Source: Hydractinia symbiolongicarpus
Taxonomy: Eukaryota > Cnidaria > Hydrozoa > Anthoathecata > Hydractiniidae
Direction of reading: 5' to 3'
NCBI RefSeq assembly: GCF_029227915.1
Contig: NC_079886.1
Span: 27,196,501 to 27,260,500, forward strand
DNA length: 64,000 nt
Part shown: piece after piece, positions 1 through 12,100 of the stretch
Position numbering within the stretch: the stretch's first letter is position 1
Layout: the number at the start of each line of letters is the position of its first letter
Notes under the pieces: model-generated
The model's input: the letters and a program-made list of their open reading frames with translations, nothing else
The model's database searches: none
Told to the model about the DNA's origin: nothing
Translations under genes and position numbers: made by a program

Positions 1-3000
1 AACAAAATCATTTTGGAAAACTACAAGTCTCATGCGTTTTAGTGGTGAAAAAATAATTTAAAAAATCGTTCGGAAAATGAGTTTACTCCCAGTTTACTTT
101 CTTTGTATACATTCGACTATAGGGGTCAAGCCCGGGATTTACGGCAAGTCGCGGGTTTTTGTTTGCCGGAGATTAAACTCCTTTTATTCAGCGTCTCATC
201 AAGAATGAAATCGTTTTTGAAAACTACAAGTCTCATGCGTTTTACTGGTGAAAAAATAATTTAAAGAATAGTTCGGGAAATGAGTTTATTCCCTGGGTAC
301 TTTCTTTGTATACTTTTGACTATACGGGCCGAGTCTGGGATTTACGGGAAATCGCGGGTTTTCGTTTGCCGGAGATTAAACTGCTTTCATTCAGCGTCTC
401 ATCAAAAATGAAATTGTTTTTCAAAACTACAAGTCTTATGCGTTTTAGTGGTTAAAGTTAATTTAAAAAATCGTTCGGGAAATGCGTTTACTCCCAGTTT
501 ACTTTCTTTATATACATTTGACTATACGGGTCAAGCCCAGGATTTACGGGAAATCCGCGGGTTTTCGTTTGCCTGCGATTAAACTCCTTTTATTCAGCGT
601 CTCATCAAAAACAAAATCATTTTTGAAAACTACAAGTCTCATGCGTTTTAGTGGTGAAAAAATAATTTAAAAAATCGTTCGGAAAATGAGTTTACTCCCA
701 GTTTACTTTCTTTGTATACATTCGACTATAGGGGTCAAGCCCGGGATTTACGGCAAGTCGCGGGTTTTTGTTTGCCGGAGATTAAACTCCTTTTATTCAG
801 CGTCTCATCAAGAATGAAATCGTTTTTGAAAACTACAAGTCTCATGCGTTTTAGTGGTGAAAAAATAATTTAAAGAATAGTTCGGGAAATGAGTTTATTC
901 CCTGGGTACTTTCTTTGTATACTTTTGACTATACGGGCCGAGTCTGGGATTTACGGGAAATCGCGGGTTTTCGTTTGCCGGAGATTAAACTGCTTTTATT
1001 CAGCGTCTCATCAAGAATGAAATCGTTTTTGAACACTACAAGTCTCCTGCGTTTTAATGGTGAAAAAATAATTTAAAAAATCATTCGGGAAATCAGTTTA
1101 CTCCCTAGGTACTTTTTTGTATACTTTTGACTATGCGGGCCGAGTACGGGATTTACGGGAAATCGCGGGTTTTCGTTTGCCGGCGATTAAACTCCTTTTA
1201 TTCAGTGTCTCATCAAAAACAAAATCATTTTGGAAAACTACAAGTCTTATGCGTTTTAGTGGTTAAAAATAAATTTAAAAAATCGTTCGGGAAATGAGTT
1301 TACTCCCAGTTTACTTTCTTTGTATACAATTGACTATACGGGTCAAGCCCGGAATTTACGGGAAATCGCGGGTTTTCGTTTGCCGGCGATTAAACTCCTT
1401 TTATTCAGCGTCTCATCAAAAACAAAATCATTTTTGAAAACTACAAGTCTCATGCGTTTTAGTGGTGAAAAAATAATTTAAAAAATTGTTCGGAAAATGA
1501 GTTTACTCCCAGTTTACTTTCTTTGTATACATTCGACTATACGGGTCAAGCCCGGGATTTACGGCAAATCGCGGGTTTTCGTTTGCCGGCGATTAAACTC
1601 CTTTTATTCAGCGTCTCAGTAAAAATGAAATCATTTTTGAAAACTACAAGTCTCATGCGTTTTAGTGGTGAAAAAATAATTTAAAGAATCGTTTGGGAAA
1701 TGAGTTTACTCCCTGGGTACTTTCTTTTTATACTTTTCACTGTACGGGCCGAGTCCGTGATATACGGAAAATCGCGGATTTTCGTTTGCCGGCGATTAAA
1801 CTTCTTTTATTCAACGTCTCATCAAAAATGAAATCATTTTTGAAAACTACAAATCTCATGCGTTTTAGTGGTGAAAAAATAATTAAAAGAATCGTTCGGG
1901 AAGTGAGTTTACTCCCTGGGTACTTTCTTTGTATACTTTTGACTATACGGGCCGAGTCCGGGATTTACGGGAAATTGCAGGTTTTCGTTTGCCGGCGATT
2001 GAACTCCTTTTATTCAGAGTCTCATCAAAAATGAAATTGTTTTTGAAAACTACAAGTCTTATGCGTTTTAGTGGTTAAAATTAATTTAAAAAATCGTTCG
2101 GGAAATGAGTTTACTCCCAGTTTACTTTCTTTGTATACATTTGACTATACGGGTCAAGCCCGGGATTTACGGGAAATCGCGGGTTTTCGTTTGCCGGCGA
2201 TTAAACTCCTTTTATTCAGCGTCTCATCAAAAACAAAATCTTTTTGAAAACTACAAGTCTCATGCGTTTTAGTGGTGAAAAAATAATTAAAAGAATCGTT
2301 CGGGAAGTGAGTTTACTCCCTGGGTACTTTCTTTGTATACTTTTGACTATACGTGCCGAGTCCGGGATTTACGGGAAATTGCAGGTTTTCGTTTGCCGGC
2401 GATTGAACTCCTTTTATTCAGCGTCTCATCAAAAATGAAATTGTTTTTGAAAACTACAAGTCTTATGCGTTTTAGTGGTTAAAGTTAATTTAAAAAATCG
2501 TTCGGGAAATGAGTTTACTCCCAGTTTACTTTCTTTATATACATTTGACTATACGGGTCAAGCCCAGGATTTACGGGAAATCCGCGGGTTTTCGTTTGCC
2601 TGCGATTAAACTCCTTTTATTCAGCGTCTCATCAAAAACAAAATCATTTTTGAAAACTACAAGTCTCATGCGTTTTAGTGGTGAAAAAATAATTTAAAAA
2701 ATCGTTCGGAAAATGAGTTTACTCCCAGTTTACTTTCTTTGTATACATTCGACTATACGGGCCGAGTCCGTTATATACGGAAAATCGCGGGTTTTCGTTT
2801 GCCGGCGATTAAACTTCTTTTATTCAGCCTTTCATCAAAAATGAAATCATTTTTGAAAACTACAAGTCTCATGCGTTTTAGTGGTGAAAAAATAATTAAA
2901 AGAATCGTTCGGGAAGTGAGTTTACTCCCTGGGTACTTTCTTTGTATACTTTTGACTATACGGGCCGAGTCCGGGATTTACGGGAAATTGCAGGTTTTCG

Positions 3001-4290
3001 TTTGCCGGCGATTGAACTCCTTTTATTTAGCGTCTCATCAAATATGAAATTGTTTTTCAAAACTACAAGTCTTATGCGTTTTAGTGGTTAAAAATTAATT
3101 TAAAAAATCGTTCGGGAAATGAGTTTACTTCCAGTTTACTTTCTTTGTATACATTTGACTATACGGGTCAAGCCCGGGATTTACGGGAAATCGCGGGTTT
3201 TCGTTTGCCGGCGATTAAATTCCTTTTATTCAGTGTCTCATCAAAAACAAAATCATTTTGGAAAACTACAAGTCTCATGCGTTTTAGTGGTGAAAAAATA
3301 ATTTAAAAAATCGTTCGGAAAATGAGTTTACTCCCAGTTTACTTTCTTTGTATACATTCGACTATAGGGGTCAAGCCCGGGATTTACGGCAAGTCGCGGG
3401 TTTTTGTTTGCCGGAGATTAAACTCCTTTTATTCAGCGTCTCATCAAGAATGAAATCGTTTTTGAAAACTACAAGTCTCATGCGTTTTACTGGTGAAAAA
3501 ATAATTTAAAGAATAGTTCGGGAAATGAGTTTATTCCCTGGGTACTTTCTTTGTATACTTTTGACTATACGGGCCGAGTCTGGGATTTACGGGAAATCGC
3601 GGGTTTTCGTTTGCCGGAGATTAAACTGCTTTCATTCAGCGTCTCATCAAAAATGAAATTGTTTTTCAAAACTACAAGTCTTATGCGTTTTAGTGGTTAA
3701 AGTTAATTTAAAAAATCGTTCGGGAAATGCGTTTACTCCCAGTTTACTTTCTTTATATACATTTGACTATACGGGTCAAGCCCAGGATTTACGGGAAATC
3801 CGCGGGTTTTCGTTTGCCTGCGATTAAACTCCTTTTATTCAGCGTCTCATCAAAAACAAAATCATTTTTGAAAACTACAAGTCTCATGCGTTTTAGTGGT
3901 GAAAAAATAATTTAAAAAATCGTTCGGAAAATGAGTTTACTCCCAGTTTACTTTCTTTGTATACATTCGACTATAGGGGTCAAGCCCGGGATTTACGGCA
4001 AGTCGCGGGTTTTTGTTTGCCGGAGATTAAACTCCTTTTATTCAGCGTCTCATCAAGAATGAAATCGTTTTTGAAAACTACAAGTCTCATGCGTTTTAGT
4101 GGTGAAAAAATAATTTAAAGAATAGTTCGGGAAATGAGTTTATTCCCTGGGTACTTTCTTTGTATACTTTTGACTATACGGGCCGAGTCTGGGATTTACG
4201 GGAAATCGCGGGTTTTCGTTTGCCGGAGATTAAACTGCTTTTATTCAGCGTCTCATCAAGAATGAAATCGTTTTTGAACACTACAAGTCT
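1..4290 (+). repeat. Left domain: mixed monomers with 3,245-bp duplication
   Basis: About 21 monomers of several types. Monomers with GGGTCAAGCCC and with GCCGAGTCTGGG alternate, and two carry the CACTGTACGG variant (about 1,737-1,765, and a related one near 2,755) that otherwise appears only beyond 30.3 kb. Bases 1-1,045 match 3,246-4,290. A GAATAGTTCGGG variant and a CCGCGGGTTTTCG variant (one base longer) mark the duplicated copies. No gene is present. Confidence 0.85.
3246..4290 (+). repeat. Direct duplicate of window bases 1-1,045
   Basis: The block repeats the window's first 1,045 bases at an offset of exactly 3,245 (16 monomers minus 3 bp) with only a few differences that I noticed. 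Similarity stops just after ACACTACAAGTCT (1,045 versus 4,290), where the downstream neighbours differ. The left limit of the first copy is unknown because the window starts inside it. Confidence 0.88.
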
Positions 4291-5709
4291 TATGCGTTTT
4301 TGTGGTAAAAAATTAGTTTAAAAAATCATTCGGGAAATGAGTTTACTCCCAATTTACTTTTTTTTGTATACATTCGACTATACGGGCCGAGTCTGGGATT
4401 TACGGGAAATCACGGGTTTTCGTTTGCCGGAGATTAAACTCCTTTTATTGAGCGTCTCATCAAGAATGCATTCGTTATTGAAAACTACAAGTCTTATGCG
4501 TTTTAGTGGTAAAAAACTAATTTAAAAAATCGTTCGGGAAATGAGTTTACTCTCTGCGTACTTTCTTTGCATACTATTGACTATACGGGCCCGGTCCGGG
4601 ATTTACGGGAAATCGCGGGTTTTCGTTTGCCGGAGATTAAACTCCTTTTATTCAGCGTCTATTTAAAATGAAATGGTTTTTGAAAACTACAAGTCTTATG
4701 CGTTTTAGTGGTAAAAAATTAATTTAAAAAATCGTTCGGGAAATGAGTTTACTCCCTGGGTACTTTCTTTGTATACATTCAACTATACGGGTCAAGCCCG
4801 GGATTTACAGGAACTCCCGGGTTTTCGTTTGCCGGCGATTAAACTCCTTTTATTCAGCGTCTCATCAAAAATGAAATCATTTTTGAAAACTACAAGTCTC
4901 ATGCGTTTTAGTGGTGAAAAAATAATTTAAAAAATCGTTCGGAAAATGAGTTTACTCCCTGGGTACTTTCTTTGTATATATTCGACTATACGGGCCGAGT
5001 CCGGGATATACGGGAAATCGCGGGTTTTCGTTTGCCGGCGATTAAACTAGTTTTATTCAGCGTCTCATCAAAAATGAAATCATTTTTAAAAACTACAAGT
5101 CTCATGCGTCTTAGTGGTGAAAAAATAATTTAAAAAATTGTTCGGGAAATGAGTTTACTCTATGGGTACTTTCTTTGTAGACATTCAACTATACGGGACA
5201 AGCCCGGGATTTACGGGCAATTGCGGGTTTTCGTTTGCCGGCGATTAAACTTCTTTTATTCAGCGTCTCATCAAAAATGAAATCATTTTTGAAAACTACA
5301 AGTCTCATGCGTTTTAGTGGTGAAAATATAATTTAAAGAATCGTTCGGGAAATGAGTTTACTCCCTGCGTACTTTCTGTGTCTACTTTTGACTATACGGG
5401 CCGGGTCCAGGATTTAGGGGAAATCGCGGGTTTTCGTTTGCCGGAGATTAAACTCCTTTTATTCAGCGTCTCATCAAAAATGAAATCGTTTTTGAAAACA
5501 ACAAGTCTTATGCGTTTTAGTGGTAAAAAATTAATTTAAAAAATCGTTTAGGAAATGGGTTTACTCCCAGTTTACTTTCTTTGTATACATTCGACTATAC
5601 GGGTCAAGCCCGGGACTATACGGGTCAAGCTGCCCGGGTTTTCGTTTGCCGGCGATTAAACTCCTTTTATCCAACGTCTCATCAAAAATGAAATTATTTT
5701 TGAAAACTA

Positions 5710-7215
5710 CAAGTCTCATGCGTCTTAGTGGTGAAAAAATAATTTAAAGAATCCTTCGGGAAATGAGTTTACTCCCTGGGTACTTTCTTCGTATACATTC
5801 GACTATACGGGCCAAGCCCGGGATTTACGGGAAATCGCGGGTTTTCGTTTGCCGGAGATTAAACTCCTTTTATTCAGCGTCTCATCAAAAATAAAACCGT
5901 TTTTGAAAACTACAAGTCTCATGCGTTTTAGTGGTGAAAATATAATTTAAAGAATCGTTCGGTAATTGAGTTTACTCCCTGCGTACTTTCTTTGTATACT
6001 TTTGACTATACGGGCCGGGTCCGGGATTTACGGGAAATTGCGGGTTTTCGTTTGCCGGAGATTAAACTTCTTTTATTCAGCGTCTCATCAAAAATGAAAT
6101 CGTTTTTGAAAACAACAAGTCTTATGCGTTTTAGTGGTAAAAAATTAATTTAAAAAATCGTTCGGGAAATGAGTTTACTCCCAGTTTACTTTCTTTGTAT
6201 ACATTCGACTATACCGGTCAAGCCCGGTACTATGCGGGTCAAGCTTCCCGGGTTTTCGTTTGCCGGCGATTAAACTTCTTTTATTCAACGTCTCATTTTT
6301 TAAATTATTTTTTCACCACTAAAACGCATGAGACTTGTAGTTTTCAAAAACTATTTCATTTTTGATGAGACGCTGAATAAAAGGAGTTTTTGTCCTTTTA
6401 TTCAACGTCTCATCAAAAATGAAATCGTTTTTGAAAACTACAAGTCTCATGCGTTTTAGTGGTGAAAAAATAATTTAAAAAATCGTTCGGGAAATGAGTT
6501 TACTCCCTGCGTACTTTCCCTGTATACTTTTGACCATACGGGACGGGTCCGGGATTTACGTGAAATCGCGCGTTTTCGTTTGCCGGAGAGTAAACTCCTT
6601 TTATTCAGCGTCTCATCAAAAATGAAATAGTTTTTGAAAACTACAAGTCTCATGCGTTTTAGTGGTGAAAAAATAATTTAAAAAATCGTTCGGGAAATGA
6701 GTTTACTCCCTGCGTACTTTCTTTGTATACTTTTGACCATACGGGACGGGTCCGGGATTTACGGGAAATCGCGGGTTTTCGTTTGCCGGCGATTAAACTC
6801 CTTTTATTCAGCGTCTCATCAAGAATGAAATCATTTTTGAAAACTACAAATCTTATGCGGTTTAGTGGTAAAAAATTAATTTTAAAAATTGTTCGGGAAA
6901 TGAGTTTACTCCCTGGGTACTTTCTTTGTATACATTCGACTATACGGCCAAGCCCGGGATTTACGGGAAATCGCGGGTTTTCGTTTGCCGGCGATTAAAC
7001 TTCTTTTATTCAGCGTCTCATTAAAAACGAAATTATTTTTGAAAACTACAAATCTCATGCGTTTTAGTGGTGAAAATATAATTTAAAGAATCGTTCGGGA
7101 AATGAGTTTACTCCCTGCGTACTTTCTTTGTATACTTTTGACTATACGGGCCGGGTCCGGTATTTACGGGAAGTCGCGGGTTTTCGTTTGCCGGAGATTA
7201 AACTCCTTTTATTCA
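5710..7215 (+). repeat. Higher-order repeat copy 1 (offset 1,953 bp)
   Basis: This stretch recurs about 1,953 bp downstream (about 7,663-9,168). Shared private marks include TTCTTCGTATAC (about 5,785 and 7,738), CGTTCGGTAATTGAG (about 5,956 and 7,909) and the inverted segment at 6,296 and 8,249. Limits are approximate: downstream the copies part company near GGGAAGTCGCGGG. The offset is not a whole number of monomers because the unit carries the inverted insertion and a 5-bp longer monomer. Confidence 0.82.
6296..6482. repeat. Fold-back inverted repeat: 90-bp arms, 7-bp spacer (copy 1)
   Basis: Left arm 6,296-6,385 is the reverse complement of right arm 6,393-6,482 at 88 of 90 positions by my count; the spacer 6,386-6,392 is GTTTTTG. 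The left arm is a satellite fragment in minus orientation (it reads ACTAAAACGCATGAGACTTG), the only inverted material in the array apart from its duplicate. The direct sequence TTATTCAACGTCTCAT occurs on both sides of the inverted piece, so the piece looks inserted with a short duplication of flanking satellite. The region could form a long hairpin in single strands. Confidence 0.9.
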
Positions 7216-7662
7216 GCGTCTCGTCAAAAATGAAATCATTCTTGAAAACTACAAGTCTCATGCGTTTTAGTGGTGAAAAAATAATTTAAAAAATCCTTCG
7301 GGAAATGAGTTTACTCCCTGGGTACTTTCTTTGTATACATTCGACTATACGGGCCAAGCCCGGGACTATCCGGGTCACGCTTTCCGGGTTTTCGTTTGCC
7401 GGAGATTAAACTCCTTTTATTCAGCGTCTCATCAAAAATGAAATCATTTTTGAAAACTACAAGTCTCATGCGTTTTAGTGGTGAAAAAATAATTAAAAGA
7501 ATCGTTCGGGAAATGAGTTTACTCCCTGCGTACTTTCTTTGTATACTTTTGACTATACGGGCCGAGTCTAGGATTTACGGGAAATCGCGGGTTTTCGTTT
7601 GCCGGAGATTAAACTCCTCTTATTCAGCGTCTCATCAAGAATGAAATCGTTTTTGGAAACTA

Positions 7663-9168
7663 CAAGTCTCATGCGTCTTAGTGGTGAAAAAATAATTTAA
7701 AGAATCCTTCGGGAAATGAGTTTACTCCCTGGGTACTTTCTTCGTATACATTCGACTATACGGGCCAAGCCCGGGATTTACGGGAAATCGCGGGTTTTCG
7801 TTTGCCGGAGATTAAACTCCTTTTATTCAGCGTCTCATCAAAAATAAAATCGTTTTTGAAAACTACAAATCTCATGCGTTTTAGTGGTGAAAATATAATT
7901 TAAAGAATCGTTCGGTAATTGAGTTTACTCCCTGCGTACTTTCTTTGTATACTTTTGACTATACGGGCCGGGTCCGGGATTTACGGGAAATTGCGGGTTT
8001 TCGTTTGCCGGAGATTAAACTTCTTTTATTCAGCGTCTCATCAAAAATGAAATCGTTTTTGAAAACAACAAGTCTTATGCGTTTTATTGGTAAAAAATTA
8101 ATTTAAAAAATCGTTCGGGAAATGAGTTTACTCCCAGTTTACTTTCTTTGTATACATTCGACTATACGGGTCAAGCCCGGTACTATGCGGGTCAAGCTTC
8201 CCGGGTTTTCGTTTGCCGGCGATTAAACTCCTTTTATTCAACGTCTCATTTTTTAAATTATTTTTTCACCACTAAAACGCATGAGACTTGTAGTTTTCAA
8301 AAACTATTTCATTTTTGATGAGACGCTGAATAAAAGGAGTTTTTGTCCTCTTATTCAACGTCTCATCAAAAATGAAATCGTTTTTGAAAACTACAAGTCT
8401 CATGCGTTTTAGTGGTGAAAAAATAATTTAAAAAATCGTTCGGGAAATGAGTTTACTCCCTGCGTACTTTCTTTGTATACTTTTGACCATACGGGACGGG
8501 TCCGGGATTTACGGGAAATCGCGCGTTCTCGTTTGCCGGCGAGTAAACTCCTTTTATTCAGCGTCTCATCAAAAATGAAATAGTTTTTGAAAACTACAAG
8601 TCTCATGCGTTTTAGTGGTGAAAAAATAATTTAAAAAATCGTTCGGGAAATGAGTTTACTCCCTGCGTGCTTTCTTTGTATACTTTTGACCATACGGGAC
8701 GGGTCCGGGATTTACGGGAAATCGCGGGTTTTCGTTTGCCGGCGATTAAACTCCTTTTATTCAGCGTCTCATCAAGAATGAAATCATTTTTGAAAACTAC
8801 AAATCTTATGCGTTTTAGTGGTAAAAAATTAATTTAAAAAATTGTTCGGGAAATGAGTTTACTCCCTGGGTACTTTCTTTGTATACATTCGACTATACGG
8901 CCAAGCCCGGGATTTACGGGAAATCGCGGGTTTTCGTTTGCCGGCGATTAAACTTCTTTTATTCAGCGTCTCATTAAAAACGAAATTATTTTTGAAAACT
9001 ACAAATCTCATGCGTTTTAGTGGTGAAAATATAATTTAAAGAATCGTTCGGGAAATGAGTTTACTCCCTGCGTACTTTCTTTGTATACTTTTGACTATAC
9101 GGGCGGGGTCCGGGATTTAGGGGAAGTCGCGGGTTTTCGTTTGCCGGAGATTAAACTCCTTTTATTCA
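7663..9168 (+). repeat. Higher-order repeat copy 2 (offset 1,953 bp)
   Basis: Second copy of the block at about 5,710-7,215, with scattered single-base differences, for example TCCTCTTATT at 8,346 where copy 1 has TCCTTTTATT. It includes the fold-back segment. Confidence 0.82.
8249..8435. repeat. Fold-back inverted repeat (copy 2)
   Basis: Same structure as at 6,296-6,482, displaced by 1,953 bp: left arm 8,249-8,338, spacer 8,339-8,345, right arm 8,346-8,435. It has one additional arm mismatch (TCCTCTTATT). It was evidently copied as part of the surrounding higher-order repeat rather than formed independently. Confidence 0.9.
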
Positions 9169-12100
9169 GCGTCTCATCAAGAATAAAATCGTTTTTGAAA
9201 ACTACAAGTCTTATGCGTTTTAGTGGTAAAAAATTAATTTAAAAAATTGTTCGCGAAATGAGTTTACTCCCTGGGTACTTTCTTTGTATACATTCGACTA
9301 TACGGGCCAAGCCCAGGATTTACGGGAAATCGCGGGTTTTCGTTTGCCGGCGATTAAACTTCTTTTATTTAGCGTCTCATTAAAAATGTAATCATTTTTG
9401 AAAACTAAAAGTCTCATGCGTTTTAGTGGTGAAAATATAATTTAAAGAATCGTTCGGGAAATGAGTTTACTCCCTGCGTACTTTCTTTGTATACTTTTGA
9501 CTATACGGGCCGGGTCCGGGATTTAAAGGAAGTCGCGGGTTTTCGTTTGCCGGAGATTAAACTCCTTTTATTCAGCGTCTCATCAAAAATGAAATCATTT
9601 TTGAAAACTACGAGTCTCATGCGTTTTAGTGGTGAAAAAATAATTTAAAGAATCCTTCGGGAAATGAGTTTACTCCCTGGGTACTTTCTTTGTATACATT
9701 CGACTATACGGGCCAAGCCCGGGACTATCCGGGTCACGCTTTCCGGGTTTTCGTTTGCCGGAGATTAAACTCCTTTTATTCAGTGTCTCATCAAAAATGA
9801 AATCATTTTTGAAAACTACAAGTCTCATGCGTTTTAGTGGTGAAAAAATAATTAAAAGAATCGTTCGGGAAATGAGTTTACTCCCTGCGTACTTTCTTTG
9901 TATACTTTTGACTATACGGGCCGAGTCTAGGATTTACGGGAAATTGCGGGTTTTCGTTTGCCGGAGATTAAACTCCTCTTATTCAGCGTCTCATCAAGAA
10001 TGAAATCGTTTTTGAAAACTACAAGTCTGATGCGTTTTAGTGGTAAAAAATTAATTTAAAAAATTGTTTGGGAAATGAGTTTACTCCCTGGGTACTTTTT
10101 TTGTATACATTCGACAGTACGGCCAAGCCCGGGATTTGCGGGAAATCGCATGTTTTCGTTTGCCGGCGATTAAACTTCTTTTATCCAGCGTCTCATTAAA
10201 AACGAAATTATTTTTGAAAACTACAAATCTCATGCGTTTTAGTGGTGAAAATAAAATTTAAAGAATCGTTCGGGAAATGAGTTTACTCCCTGCGTACTTT
10301 CTTTGTATACTTTTGACTATACGGGCCGGGTCCGTGATTTACGTGAAATCGCGGGTTTTCGTTTGCGGGAGATTAAACTCCTTTTATTCAGCGTCTCATC
10401 AAGAATGAAATCGTTTTTGAAAACTACAAGTCTTATGCGTTTTAGTGGTAAAAAATTAATTTAAAAGATTGTTCGGGAAATGAGTTTACTCCCTAGGTAC
10501 TTTCTTTGTATACATTCGACTATACGGGCCAAGACCGGGATTTGCGGGAAATCGCGGGTTTTCGTTTGCCGGCGATTAAACTTCTTTTATCCAGCGTCTC
10601 ATTAAAAACGAAATTATTTTTGAAAACTACTGATCTCATGCGTTTTAGTAGTGAAAATATAATTTAAAGAATCGTTCGGGAAATGAGTTTACTCCCTGCG
10701 TACTTTCTTTGTATACTTTTGACTATACGGGCCGGGTCCGTGATTTACGGGAAATCGCGGGTTTTCGTTTGCGGGAGATTAAACTCCTTTTATTCAGCGT
10801 CTCATCAAGAATGAAATCGTTTTTGAAAACTACAAGTCTTATGCGTTTTAGTGGTAAAAAATTAATTTAAAAGATTGTTCGAGAAATGAGTTTACTCCCT
10901 GGGTACTTTCTTTGTATACATTCGACTATACGGGCCAAGCCCGGGATTTACGGGAAATCGCGGGTTTTCGTTTGCCGGCGATTAAACTTTTTTTATTCAG
11001 CGTCTCATCAAAAATGTAATTATTTTTGAAAACTAAAAGTCTCATGCGTTTTAGTGGTGAAAATATAATTTAAAGAATCGTTCGGGAAATGATTTTACTC
11101 CCTGCGTACTTTTTCGTATACTTTTGACTTTACGGGCCGGGTCCGGGATTTACGGGAAATCGGGGATTTTCGTTTGCCGGAGATTAAACTCCTTTTATTC
11201 AGAGTCTCATCAAAAATGAAATCGTTTTTGAAAACAACAAGTCTTATGCGTTTTAGTGGTAAAAAATTAATTTAAAAAATCGTTCGGGAAATGAGTTTAC
11301 TCCCAGTTTACTTTCTTTGTATACATTCGAATATACAGGTCAAGCCCGGGACTATACGGGTCAAGCTTCCTTGGTTTTCGTTTGCCGGCGATTAAACTCC
11401 TTTTATTCAACGTCTCATCAAAAATGAAATCGTTTTTGAAAACTACAAGTCTCATGCGTTTTAGTGGTGAAAAAATAATTTAAAAAATCGTTCGGGAAAT
11501 GAGTTTACTCCCTGCGTACTTTCTTTGTATACTTTTGACCATACGGGACGGGTACGGGATTTACGGGAAATCGCAGGTTCTCGTTTGCCGGCGATTAAAC
11601 TCCTTTTATTCAGCGTCTCATCAAAAATGAAATCATTTTTGAAAACTACATGTCTCATGCGTTTTAGTGGTGACAACTAATTAAAAGAATCGTTCGGGAA
11701 ATGAGTTTACTCCCAGTTTACTTTTTTTGTATACATTCGACTATACGGCCAAGCCCGGGATTTACGGGAAATCGCGGGTTTTCGTTTGCGGGCGATTAAA
11801 CTTCTTTTATTCAGCGTCTCATCAAAAACGAAATTATTTTTGAAAACTACAAGATTCATGCGTTTTGGTGGTGAAAAATAATTTAAAGAATCGTTCGGGA
11901 AATGAGTTTACTCCCTGGGTACTTTCTTTGTATACATTCGACTATACGGGCCGAGTCTGGGATTTACGGGAAATCGCGGGATTTCGTTTGCCGGAGATTA
12001 AACTCCTTTTATTCAGCGTCTTATCAAGAATGAAATCGTTTTTGAAAACTACAAGTCTTATGCGTTTTAGTGGTAAGAAATTAATTTAAAAAATTGTTCG

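Larger units (their letters stand above)
5594..11373 (+). repeat. Six monomers with an internal 21-bp tandem duplication
   Basis: At 5,594, 6,208, 7,344, 8,161, 9,703 and 11,330 a 16-bp motif close to ACTATACGGGTCAAGC is followed 21 bp later by a second copy (5,615, 6,229, 7,365, 8,182, 9,724, 11,351). The duplication replaces the usual GATTTACGGGAAATCGC stretch, making the monomer about 5 bp longer, and several copies gain AAGCTT followed by CCCGGG. The entry spans the cluster; only the listed positions carry the variant. Confidence 0.85.

Noticed and set aside
61-90. tRNA-like B box in CGTTCGGGAAATGAG (tRNA-derived satellite or SINE)
   Set aside because: Only a weak match to GGTTCGANTCC, no A box at the right distance and no cloverleaf arms.
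6296-6395. Fold-back segment as a transposon (MITE or foldback element) insertion
   Set aside because: Both arms and the flanks are ordinary satellite sequence; there is no foreign terminal repeat and no defined short target-site duplication.
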